From NCBI GenBank assembly GCA_028671895.1, contig CM053807.1, forward strand, positions 50,521,903 to 50,585,902: 64,000 bases of DNA, in the 5' to 3' direction. This document shows, one piece after another, positions 13,899 through 24,128 of this stretch (the stretch's first letter is position 1; every line of letters begins with the position of its first letter). The notes below the pieces were generated by a model. The model saw only the letters and a list, made by a program, of their open reading frames with translations, did not search any database and was not told the origin of the DNA. The translations under genes and the position numbers were made by a program. This DNA is from Oenanthe sinensis (taxonomy: Eukaryota > Streptophyta > Magnoliopsida > Apiales > Apiaceae).

Positions 13899-14015
13899 GA
13901 TAAAATTCTCAATCTCCCCTCTTTTTCATTTATAATAATTCAATATATATAGATTATAAGACTTGCTCAACAAGTATAATATCTCTTAATAATAGAAACA
14001 TATCATATTTTTATA

Positions 14016-14898
14016 CAGTAGAACCTCGATAAATAAATGTTCGCTAAACGAATAATCTCGACAAATAAATAAATTTCTTCGGTCCCAATTCAGGCAAATA
14101 GGTTTAATGAATAAGCTCGCTAAATGCATAAACGAATAAATAAAAATGTAGTCATTATAGACCCTATGCAAATATAAATGAATAATCAATATATTTCAAA
14201 TAATATATTTTATTTATACAATATATGAATACATTTCATCTAATAATAATTTTGAAACATATTAATAAGTCATATATTTTCAAAAATGCCTCTAAAATTG
14301 ATTGTTTCTTACCTCCACCAAAATGCATCTTATCCTTAATTTTGTGTAATATAAGGTATTGTGCACTTTATCTATTCCATGCACGTATGTATAGTACAAC
14401 TAATCTAGAATTTAAAAAAATAAATGTAATTAAAATTTACATAAAAGTTAAAATTACGGTGAGTTCCAGGTATATTTGAACATAATATATACTCCTCATA
14501 TCTCACAATAAATGTCTTATTTGATATTTATGTGGTCAAATTGATCTAATTTTGACCGTAAATTAAAAATTATTCTTTTACATTTTTTAAAAACTGAAAA
14601 ATACATTTTAAAGTTTATTAGATATATTTTCTAATGATATAATTTTTAATTTTTTCGTAGTTATATATTCTGTGTAATATTCGGTCAAAAATCAGTTAAT
14701 TTGACTAAAAAAAGTCAAAGCAGGATAATTATTTTGAAATGGAGGGAGTATAAAAATATATAATAAAGAAAAAAGTCAAAATTTTATTATATATTATCGA
14801 TAAATAAATATTATATTCATTTATCGATAAATAAATAATCTCGCTAAATGAATATATATTTTTGGTCCCAAGTGTATTCATTTATCGAGGTTCTACTG
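14016..14898. mobile_element. Emigrant-like (pogo/Tc1-mariner type) MITE
   Basis: The ends CAGTAGAACCTCGATAAAT and ATTTATCGAGGTTCTACTG are perfect inverted partners. The element is flanked by TA on both sides (14014-14015, 14899-14900). These ends match the Arabidopsis Emigrant/Lemi1 consensus (CAGTAAAACCTCTATAAAT). At 883 bp it is long for a MITE because a Stowaway-like element sits inside it (14492-14748); without that insert and its TA it is about 624 bp. No transposase frame is seen. Confidence 0.85.
14492..14748. mobile_element. Stowaway-like MITE nested inside the Emigrant-like element
   Basis: CTCCTCATATCTCACAATAA at the left and, in reverse complement, CTCCCTCCATTTCAAAATAA at the right, flanked by TA (14490-14491 and 14749-14750). 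The left end is diverged, so this copy is old, yet younger than its host element. Confidence 0.6.
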
Positions 14899-16075
14899 TA
14901 AAATATTTTAATTTCAGCAATATCCTAATATATCTCTTAACACCCTTCTTCAAGTTGGAGCATGAAGATTTCGAATACCCAACTTGCACGAAAAAAACTT
15001 CAATTATTCGAATTTCATCATCTTCTTTGTCGTCTTCTTCATCATTGTCACTGTTATCGTCTGTCACTAAATCATTCATATGATCTCTTTACTTATCGTC
15101 ACACCTACGAAATCAAACAAAAACATTTTTTTTTTCACATCCATAACCTCTCGCAATTTTTTTTAATCAACCCACAAACTATTGTAGGTCATTCTCATAT
15201 CCACGATCTCTCGTGAATATTTTTTTTCACATTTCACAAACTCTTGTAAAAAAAAAATTCCTCACTAAACTCTCGGTATAATTTTATTTTCTCTCTTGAA
15301 AATTTCTTTCTTCATCACTTCTTCTCTCTTTCATCTCACATAATTTCACAAATAATCTAACATAACTCTAATATCATGATAAATTAATCGCACATTCTCC
15401 TATTCTCATTCAATTTTGAAGGCATACGCCTTAAAATCCCTTTTGTTTATATAACTAATACCTAATCAATAATAAAGGAAACTAATATAATAAAGGAACT
15501 TTTCATAATAATAATAAAGATAACTCTCTCATATTTTTCTATAATAATATATTAACATATATGTTAACATCCTTCCCAAACTCACGATACTCAAAATCGA
15601 GAGTTTGTCAAAATTTTAAAAAACCAAAATCATCCACTTCGATCAACATAATCACCCACTTAAATCAGCTTTCTCGTTATGATCGATTCTTCTCTATCCT
15701 TGTCACCATCTTTATCATCGTTGCCACCATTATTGTTTGTCATAATTCTTCTAAAAATCTCTACTTTTACTGTTATTGGTTTGAGACAGTCTTTTCCACA
15801 AACTCATTTCCCACAAATCCATCATCATTGTGTATTTTTTTTTGAAATCGACCCACAAACTCTTATAGCCCTTCTCATATCCACGACATCTCGTGAATAT
15901 CTCTTTTTTTTTTCACATCCCCCAAACTCTTGGAGGATTTTTGTTTGTCGCACCCACGCACTCTCGTAGATCTCACACCTACAAATTCTTGTAAGATATT
16001 CTTTTCCTCACACCTAATAACCTAGGCTATTGATATCATGATAAAATTCTTAATCTCCCTTCTTTTTCATTCATG

Positions 16076-16076
<1 letters not shown>

Positions 16077-16150
<74 letters not shown>
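16077..16150. repeat. AT dinucleotide microsatellite
   Basis: About 35 uninterrupted AT units. It splits a copy of the repeat unit also seen near 13905-13980. Confidence 0.95.
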
Positions 16151-16151
<1 letters not shown>

Positions 16152-16370
16152 TTACAAGATTTGCTCAACAAATATAATCAATATTATACTATATTATTAT
16201 AATTAAACTAAAAAACTTTTTTTTTGAAACACTGAAATGAATCATAGAAAATATCATAACCGTCCAATTTTAGGTGAACCATAAAAACTTATCATGTTAA
16301 TCTCCGATTAATATTTTAATTTTAATAAAATTTAAAATATTAATCTCCTAACTAAAATATATCTCACGTT

Positions 16371-16629
16371 AATCTCTAAAATAAAATATCTCAAATTAAT
16401 CTCTCAACTAAAATACATCTGTATACAAAATACACAAACACTATCTTATTAAAAAATAAATACAAATAAATTATATAAAAATATATACATATAATATCTC
16501 ACGTTAATCTCTAAAATAAAATATCTCAAATTAATCTCTCAACTAAAATACATCTGTATACAAAATACACAAACACTATCTTATTAAAAATAAATACAAA
16601 TAAATTATATAAAAATATATACATATAAT
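16371..16629. repeat. Near-perfect 125-bp tandem duplication
   Basis: The unit beginning ATCTCACGTTAATCTCTAAA at 16371 repeats at 16496. The two copies differ only by about one base in an A run, so the duplication is recent. It is AT-rich and non-coding. Confidence 0.9.
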
Positions 16630-16900
16630 ATTAAATAAATTTTAAATTATTATTATACAAATAAAAATAAATTTAAATCATAAAACAAATATTAAAATAA
16701 AAATATTAAAAAACTAAAAAAACTCGAACTCTACGCGGATTCTAACCCAAGTTATTATCTTATATATAGGGATACAGGGGGATCGTAATACATCAGTTGT
16801 AATAGTTTTATTAACTAAGGTAACATCTTAATAAGGTAACATCTTAATAATTACCAAAACTTTGTACTCTCGATCGAGTTCTTGAAATTAATCTCAAGCA

Positions 16901-17491
16901 ATGGCGTCTCCTGACACTATCTATCACCAACATGAAAACATTCTCGATTTGATACCTACTGTACAAAATCAAGAGTTTTCGGTATCCGTGCAACCCGCGA
17001 AATCTTTGAAGTCATTCTCATTGTTTCGACATGGCTGCCACGAGAAATATATTTCTTTCATAATTATGGGAGTTTTGAAAGCGCTTGAGTATATACATGT
17101 ACGTGAAAAACTTGTGCATGGGAACATAAATTTGGATAATGTTTTTTTAGACAGAGATTGTAAGGTGAAGCTCGAATTGCCTATGAGGAAAAATTGTGGG
17201 ATTGAGGAATAGAATGCGGATATTCGGATGGTTGGAGAATTGACTTTAAGTTTGTGTTATCGAAAATCTGGTAAAAAATTTAATATTGGGTGTTTTTTCG
17301 GTAACATGAAGAAGAAGGAGATGCAGACGAGATTTGGGGTAGAGGATTTCGTGAAGTTTTGCTTAAATCCATCGCGGACACCAACTCTAAGAGAGGTGAC
17401 AAAGCATGAGTTTTTCAGTAAATTCGGGGAATTTGATCAGTATCAAGAGGAGTTGAAGAAACTGCTTCAAAAGAAATTATGTAAAATATGA
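16901..17491 (+). pseudogene. Kinase-like pseudogene (lacks N-lobe, one internal stop)
   Basis: One frame from the ATG at 16901 runs to the TGA at 17489-17491, broken only by TAG at 17210-17212 (codon 104). The first part resembles a protein kinase from the helix C region (HENILDLI) through GVLKALEYIHVREKLVHGNI to NVFLDRDCKVKL, the catalytic-loop region. The loop reads HGN where active kinases have HRD or HGD, so the catalytic Asp is Asn. The glycine loop, the ATP-binding Lys and the DFG motif are all absent. After the stop the frame goes on with kinase C-lobe-like text (CLNPSRTPTLREVTKHEFF). It looks like a truncated copy of a MAPKKK-like kinase. Readthrough or a regulatory pseudokinase role cannot be excluded but nothing supports it. 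Confidence 0.65.
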
Positions 17492-18763
17492 AAGTCTTGG
17501 CTTGTGGAGTTGTAGTTGAGTTATGATTTTAGTCTGAGTGTTTGATAGTGAGACTTTTCTATTGTCTTAGCATCCGACTGCATATAGTATTATTTCAAAG
17601 TTACAGTAGGGTCGTTTAGTTTGCCATGTACAGTTAATTTTATGTTTAGTTTTTGTATAGTTATGTTTAATTTTATAGCATTATATTTCAAAAACTTGAA
17701 TCTTGATTTTATGTTTGTTTCATTACCATAGTTCTGATCTATGAATAGAGACAAAGCTTTTATTCGAAATCCCAATTTGTGTAATATGTTTACTTCTTAG
17801 GGCTGCAATATTCATCAAGATAGAACATTAGTGTTAAATAGCTGTCTAGCTTGTAACACCTCCTTCAACTAGCCAGGTCGCCCAGGTCGATTATAAAATA
17901 TGGCGTGTTCAATACTTTCTTCATCGAATGCTTATCATCTTCAATATCTCCCGTTTATGCATTCTCCGTCTTTGGTTTCATATATCATGCATCAACTTGA
18001 CATAATCATAAAATTTTCTTTCCTCCAGATTGTGTTATTTGGACATGCACGATCCGAACTGCTTAGTTACCAAGGCTCTTCTTCATGTCTCGAACTTAGA
18101 AATAGCAACTTCTTTATTTTGTAATCAGTTAAGAAGATGCTGTAAGCTAGACAACATATATCTCATCACAGAAGTCTTATGTTGATCATTAAAAATACGA
18201 TTTAGATTATGTACGTGTTTGTCCATGTAATTCTATGGTATCGATCTGCCCATGATTTTTTAGGTGAAGTCTATACTCTTATGTCATGCTAGCTGGGATG
18301 GAGGAGAGTCATGTTGGGTATCCAGAGCTTACTAACGATGGAGGTTCCCCTGCAGCATTCTTGTTGGCGGTCTGCTATTTCTCTCAGATGGTCTGTCTGT
18401 ATTATCTTCTCTAATATGTACCCTTAAATTTACACCGTATAAATGTTTATAAAATTATGAAAGCGGTGTCTAAATGTTTTTTATAAAATGTTTATATGCA
18501 CCCTTAGCATTTTGGATTCAGACATTTCCCATATATGAACTTGGACAAGGATGGAGATAGTAGTCACATATGAAGCTCTTTATATTGTTTCTTATCTTTA
18601 CAATTAAGGCTAAATATTGCTAGAAGTATGAAAACAAAATCTCCCACCTATCTTTTATGTGTTAAAATAACATATATATATATATATTATATATATGATC
18701 CAACTAAGCACTCCTCTCAACACTCTAACACTCTAAGGTTTTAAGAGAACTTTTAACGTAACA
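17492..18763. other. Intergenic region, no gene seen
   Basis: Ordinary AT-rich sequence with short chance frames. An AT microsatellite lies near 18672-18690. Nothing else could be supported. Confidence 0.5.
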
Positions 18764-19158
18764 ATGGAAAGTGCATACAGAAGTGTGAGGTTCTACTTTG
18801 AACAGATCGAAAGAACTGGAGATGCAATCCAAGATGAACAGAATAGTGGCTCAGTGCTGACAGAAATTTGAGGCAATGCAAGAAATATCCATTTTGTCAA
18901 AAAAATCGGAAGAAAGATTTGCTGAAAAACTGGAGCAAATGCATACTGCATATCAGAAAATCGGAAAAGTGCCTACAGAAATCAATGCTAGAAATAATCA
19001 CAGAAAAACTGGAGCAATTGCATCATACATATCAGACGAAAATGGCAAAACCGTGCAAGTTGGAACTAGAACCGGAGAGTTTATCGAAAGACAAGCAAGA
19101 ACTTCATGAAAAAAAATTCAGACAAATTTATATTTTATTTTATGTTTGGCATAGGTAG
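18764..19158 (+). pseudogene. Remnant of a coiled-coil coding sequence with a 79-bp duplication
   Basis: From the ATG at 18764 a frame reads 34 codons to a TGA (MESAYRSVRFYFEQIERTG...). Two overlapping frames follow, both Glu/Lys/Gln rich. A peptide like EKLEQMHTAYQ (near 18921-18960, frame of 18876) reappears as EKLEQLHHTYQ (near 19000-19040, frame of 18868). The DNA repeat offset is 79 bp, not a multiple of three, so the copies fall in different frames. This suggests a degraded gene piece for a helical protein. The original family is unknown. Confidence 0.3.
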
Positions 19159-19819
19159 TTTTGTATCACCTACCGGCCTTTCGCTCGTATCAAATTTTAG
19201 CCAAGAAGTTCATCTTCATAGATGTTTAGAAAAATACGTATAATGTAAGATTTTTGCTTTTCAATAGACATATATTTCAATTTTATTTTTCAAATAATAT
19301 TATTATTAAAACCTTGTTTGCAAGAACTCTATTTTGCAATGAGAAATATAAAATCTTGCCACCGTCAAACTCAACCAATAAAAAAAGTGATTCAAATTGC
19401 AGGCCATATTTTTTGTTGCATACAATACTTGTGTGATAAAAATATATAGAACATATATTTTTGAATAAATTATAAAATTAATTAGAAAAATAAAATAAAA
19501 TAGTATAAGCCTTGGAGACTACTGAAAAACCTTGACTTTAAATCCAGCGAAAAGTACGATAGGGTAAGTTTGACTTCTATTTGAAGGACGGAGTCCTCAG
19601 CTAGAGCCTTGGAGGCTACTCAAACAGAAACTTTCATGCTATTACGTATATACAAATACTAAACTTAGTAAGATTTGTACGCGGTTGATAATCATACCTA
19701 TAAATATATTTCATAGCAGTTCTTATAGCCTAATTACTATTTTTTATGCACGTTTATTATATATAGTTTTCTATAACATATACATATTAGAAGACCTCTG
19801 CTTTCAAATGCAGGAGATA

Positions 19820-20714
19820 ATGGCATCCTCTGCCTCCTCAAGTTCAACACGACACTCGAATGATGCTTCTTCGTGTGCCTCCTCAAGTTCAAGACAACAC
19901 TCGAACAATGCTTCTTCGTGCATGTATGTAATATTATAATTTCTATGATCCTTCTTTTTCCTTGTATGTATTTTTATGCTAGATGTATTGATGATCTAAT
20001 TTATGCCTAATACTTATGACATAAACAAGGAGATTATGCAACTATGCTAGTCTCAGTATGACCTTTATTCTGTACTGATTTTGATTTCGATTCAGGCAAA
20101 TAGAGTTGTGGTGTGATCATTGTGCATGGCATGTTAAAGGACAGCAATTTGACGATGGAAAAGTGTAGGTGTTTTTTCTTCTGTATTTGTGTGATTGCTT
20201 TTTGTTTCTATGAGATTCAATCCAAGTGTTTTGGTGTCATGGCTTATGTAAATGATATTCTTTGTAATCTTGTTTTTGAGGCAGTGTAGTGTATTGCAGA
20301 AATACAGAGTTTAACTTAACTGATTTTGTTTTTCCTCAGATGCTGTGCTTTTTGCGGAAAAATTCTTCAGGATACTACTTTCACCAATAATGCAAGGGAC
20401 CAGGTTTGTCCATTCCTGGCAACTGGCGTGCTGCTAATTTGTTCTGTCGTTTTAGTTCTGTTATAATTCTTTGATCGACAAACATAAATTTAAAATCTGT
20501 TTGTTTTTTTATAGAAGCGTGCACAAGGCTACAAAGCTTCGTCTTGCAGGGCACTTCAATCAGGTGAGATTCCCTCTTCTTTTATGTTGAAGAGTGTATA
20601 CTTGAGTCATGAACAATTTATTAGTAAATATTACTATGCAAATTCGTTTATCACTCTTGCTGCAAAGTACAAACATATAAGTTGCTTACGCTTTCAGTCT
20701 TCATTCGATTGTAG
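19820..20714 (+). CDS. Small zinc-ribbon protein (TFIIB/BRF-type), 100-aa model
   Basis: Five exons fit GT-AG rules and phase: 19820-19923, 20096-20164, 20340-20403, 20515-20563 and 20698-20714, together 303 nt. Residues 1-34 are Ser-rich (MASSASSSSTRHSNDASSC) and made of a 45-bp tandem repeat. They are followed by IELWCDHCAWHVKGQQFDDG and KVCCAFCGKILQDTTFTNNA, with two CxxC knuckles in the spacing of the N-terminal zinc ribbon of TFIIIB subunit BRF1 (compare WCxHC...CCxxCGKIL). In BRF1 and TFIIB this ribbon contacts RNA polymerase and is followed by two cyclin folds; none is seen here and the model stops after a short basic tail. It may be a truncated BRF copy or a real stand-alone ribbon protein. 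Start and last exon are less certain. A solo LTR begins 38 bp downstream. Confidence 0.55.
19832..19921 (+). repeat. 45-bp in-frame tandem repeat in the zinc-ribbon gene
   Basis: Two copies of a 45-bp unit beginning GCCTCCTCAAGTTCAA lie at 19832-19876 and 19877-19921. Each codes 15 residues of the type ASSSS-(T/R)-(R/Q)-HSN-(D/N)-ASSC. Unit length divisible by three keeps the frame. Confidence 0.85.
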
Positions 20715-20751
20715 ATAAGTATGAGAAAGGATAGTGGTCGAGGAATGATAC

Positions 20752-22499
20752 TGTAATATCCCATAGTTTTTAGAATAATAAAATAGATTAATAATAATAG
20801 AAAAAAGATTAAAATTGGATAGAGATTATGAATTAGAATTGGATTAGAATAACAGGATTTCGAATATTGGTATTTGAATCGTAGTAGGTTTTGTTGTACC
20901 TCATTCTTTCATATTCTTTTCTAGCCACCAAGACTAAACAGATGTAAATCTCTCCCGATACACAAATCCTTATTCTTTTTCTTCATCTTTGTTTGTAAAA
21001 TTCGTAGGATTATTCATACACAAATCAGCTGTCTTGTAAAATTCGTAATAAATTCATCGTAAGTCGGAATTCATTGATTCTGGACTTTTTAGAAAGATCT
21101 TTTCGTTCTCTACGATTGTTGTGTTTTAAGTTTTTCCAGAAAACATCGTTTAGAAGGTCAAAAAGGTAAAATACAGATCTGGGCAGAATTGGAGTTATGA
21201 AGAAGTTCGACGTTTGAGACGTTTGAGATATGATATTTTCGATTGGGTGTTAAGGATTATTTTATTCAGTATATATACAAGACCCATGTATACACAACCG
21301 TGAGTTTTATTAAACTTTAAAGTGGAGTCAGCGTAAGAAAGAAATACAGAGGCTCTATTTGGTACGTTGGATGCATTGAATTGTCTTGATCAAGAAGAAT
21401 AGATTGTGAACCAGAAATTTTGTGGGTCTATGCAGTTTTCGTTAGTGTCTGAAATTGCTAGTTCGAGTTTTCGTTAGTGTCTGAGATTGCTATTTCGAGG
21501 TACGGATTTCGTCCCCTTTCTATTCAGTGCTACTCTTTTTAGGATTAGTTATATTTAATTTGTTCCGTTCATAAATATGTTCCTTCCGTTATTATTCGTT
21601 TTAATTGTTTTGATTCTCCGAAAGTTATTTAAGTCTGATTCGAAATATTTAAATATTTGTCTCTACGATTTTCGAAAATTATGTATGTTACATATCTGCG
21701 TAGAATATTTGAAATATCTGTTCAGGTGATTTTAAAATTATGAAAATTATTTTATTTGAACCCTTAGAGTGATATAGGGTATACCGATTTAACCAGCTGT
21801 AGGGGTACTACAGCCATGTCATTGCGGCACCAGTGGCATGACACTTCCGTGGCAGTGTGATTAGTCACGGCGTATCCTTCTGATAGCTCAGGTGGTGAGC
21901 TTTGCGCATTTTGATATTTGTTTGAGGATACGTGGGTGCACCCAGGATTTGATTTGATTTGTGATTTATTATTTGACGGTGACGTTGTATATGCCGTACA
22001 CGTTGTCCGGTTTGTTGCACGCATTAGGTACCCTATGATGTGTGTATCTGTTATCTGTTTTGATATCGGTATGAAATATCCTAACCCCTCTTTGCTTCAG
22101 CCTTGTCTTTAAAAATTAAAGTTTATTTATTATTGTCAAAATTTGTATCTTGTTTCTGTTTTATAAACTTTATTCCAATCCGTACTGGGCATTTGGCTCA
22201 TGCCGTATTCTTTCTTCTGGCAGGTACTTAGGGGGATCTTGGGCTGTGTGATGGAGAGCTCCCTTATTTACATTTATTAGGAAGTTTAAACTTAAATGAT
22301 TATTTTAGTCATTTTTATTATTAGAGATTTTATATTTATTCATATTTATCATTTTGAATTATTTTGGAGGTATTGATATTAGTTTTGGAGACCTATTGGA
22401 CCTATTTAATTATTAAGTTTGGTGGATTTTAGTACTCTGTATACAGGTTTGTGGTTTGGAAAGTAACCCCTCGTCTCGTTTTGGGAAGAGGGTGTTACA
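20752..22499 (+). mobile_element. Solo LTR of a retrotransposon, 1748 bp
   Basis: It starts TGTAATATCCC and ends GGTGTTACA, so TG...CA with short inverted ends. It is flanked by a perfect 5-bp target duplication GATAC (20747-20751 and 22500-22504). No internal domain, PBS or polypurine tract lies between, as expected after LTR-LTR recombination. A related LTR piece lies on the opposite strand at 44848-45182. Family unknown; the ends look like plant Gypsy-type or large non-autonomous LTR elements. The short frames inside are not genes. Confidence 0.85.
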
Positions 22500-22538
22500 G
22501 ATACTGCCAAGGAGAGTTCTTGACATGCTAAATTGAGT

Positions 22539-22746
22539 TCAAAGGATCTGAATATGTTGCTGCCATAAGGCTTTGTATAGTCATAATATGTTAATTATGT
22601 GTATTTTGGAGCTGATCTACAACACTACAGCAATGTGAAACCAGAAATACGCTGATTCGAGTCTTAAGGATCTGAATCTGGTGCTGCAATAAGGCTTTGT
22701 GCTGCTGTTAAAATATGCTGCTTCTGTATATTCTGAAGCTGATCTT
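22539..22746. repeat. Degenerate direct repeat, about 127-bp offset
   Basis: AAGGATCTGAATATGTTGCT...AAGGCTTTGT...GGAGCTGATCT near 22539-22617 is repeated in diverged form near 22666-22746 (AAGGATCTGAATCTGGTGCT...GAAGCTGATCT). Non-coding; could be old gene or element sequence. Confidence 0.6.
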
Positions 22747-23962
22747 ACTAGACTTCAGATATGGGAATAATATTCAATTTCTTAATTTTTCATGCAAATC
22801 ATTAAAAACAGTCAAATTATTTCTCTTTTTTCCGGTAGGGCGTGTTTTTAACATTGAAATGCGTACTCTAAAAATATCAAACAGTTCAATGATCGATTAA
22901 TATTTTCTTTTTCCTATAGACATGAACAAAACATGCTGTTAAGGCGAGACTTCGAAATTTGCTAAAAAATAAAAATGAGGTTGAGGGTCGGTAATTCTTT
23001 CCGCAAACAATCGTGGTTTATAAATAAAAGAGAAACATAAATTCAAAGTTAAATTCCTCTCCTCTCAAGTTTTTTCTCTTTTTTTATAATTATTTTGGGT
23101 GTTCGGGTTAGCCTAATCCTAAAAAAATTTAAATAAGAGGAATAATGTTAAATTATTTATTTCATTGCTAACAAGAAAATAAAAATAAATGAAATATGCT
23201 GAAGATTAATTTAACATGTCCCAAATTATCAAATTATCTAAATTTTAATTGAAAATTAATTTTTATAACACTATTACAAGTATTAACAATCATTAGTGTC
23301 TAGGTGGAAGTCCAAAAGTATCCTAACTCATTCCCTATAAATATTATAAAATAACGGCTCATAATAATTTAGGAACACTAATTTTAGTATTAATTCCAGC
23401 AGCAATCTCTATTCTTATCCCTCATTATTATTATAATAATAAATTTGATTACAACAAGGAGAGAAATGAGAAAAAAGAGGTGAAAAATGGAGGGAAAAAG
23501 AGAGAAAAGAATATTTTATTTATAAAAATAAAATAGGTAATAACTAAAAGATACTTATTAATATGTAATGACTAGTAACATTTAAAATATTTTAAAAATT
23601 TAGAGAATCACTCATAATTTTTTGTCACATTCCCTATTTTTTGTCACTCAGAATTATTTAACATAAATATAACAATAAATGCATGAATATTCAACTACAG
23701 TGTTAACTTATTGACACGAAGATATGTAACTTGAATATTCTTTTTTATACTACCTTTTATTGTATAAAAAAAGAAGAAAAATAAACAAGAGCCCTAAAAT
23801 TCAAAATTCAAATGCAAAATCCGATATTCACAAAACCCGGTGTTACTATAAAGGAAAGGAAGGCGTAGATAGAGGAGAGATACAAAAAAATTGAATACAT
23901 CTGTTGAGCGGACCGACCGTTTTAATTGAAATTAGGGTTTCTAAATAATCAATCGCCTTTCA
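22747..23962. other. Upstream flank of the SNF2 gene
   Basis: AT-rich, no gene seen. Positions about 23270-23620 resemble the MITE-derived sequence upstream of the second purine-permease copy (TATAAATATTATAAAATAA, then AT-rich text and GAGAGAAA-rich purine runs). A TATAAA at 23847-23852 is a candidate core promoter. Confidence 0.45.
23847..23852 (+). promoter_or_regulatory. Candidate TATA box of the SNF2 gene
   Basis: TATAAA in the context ACTATAAAGG lies about 115 bp before the start codon at 23963, a usual plant spacing with a short leader. Motif match only. Confidence 0.35.
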
Positions 23963-24084
23963 ATGGCGGAGAAAAAAACAGCTGTGAAAGAGCCGATGAG
24001 TCTGAATCAGCGTCACAATCGCCTCCTCTCTGACCTCTCTTCTTCTTCTCATCCCAAGCCTCCTTTTCATTTCTCAAGTATTTC

Positions 24085-24128
<44 letters not shown>

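Larger units (their letters stand above)
13899..16190. repeat. Degenerate retroelement-like repeat block with internal duplications
   Basis: The stretch near 13905-13980 (GATAAAATTCTCAATCTCCC ... GACTTGCTCAACAAGTATAAT) returns near 16040-16185, interrupted there by an AT microsatellite. Between them, the segment about 14938-15400 (TTAACACCCTTCTTCAAGTT, then TCATCATCTTC-rich, CATATCCACGATCTCTCGTG) is repeated in diverged form about 15560-16030. Text such as CTTCAAGTTGGAGCATGAAG is typical of plant retroelement-derived repeats near a tRNA-Met-like TGATATCATG word. Several open frames here are low-complexity Ser/Leu/His strings and not genes. Confidence 0.45.

Noticed and set aside
14862..15969. 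Several overlapping 65-96-codon frames rich in Ser, Leu, His and Phe
   Set aside because: They come from low-complexity TCATC/CTCTCA text in a degenerate repeat block and shift frame between the diverged copies.
17900..18124. 74-codon plus-strand frame MACSILSSS...
   Set aside because: No domain and no supporting splice sites or homologous look; chance frame in a spacer.
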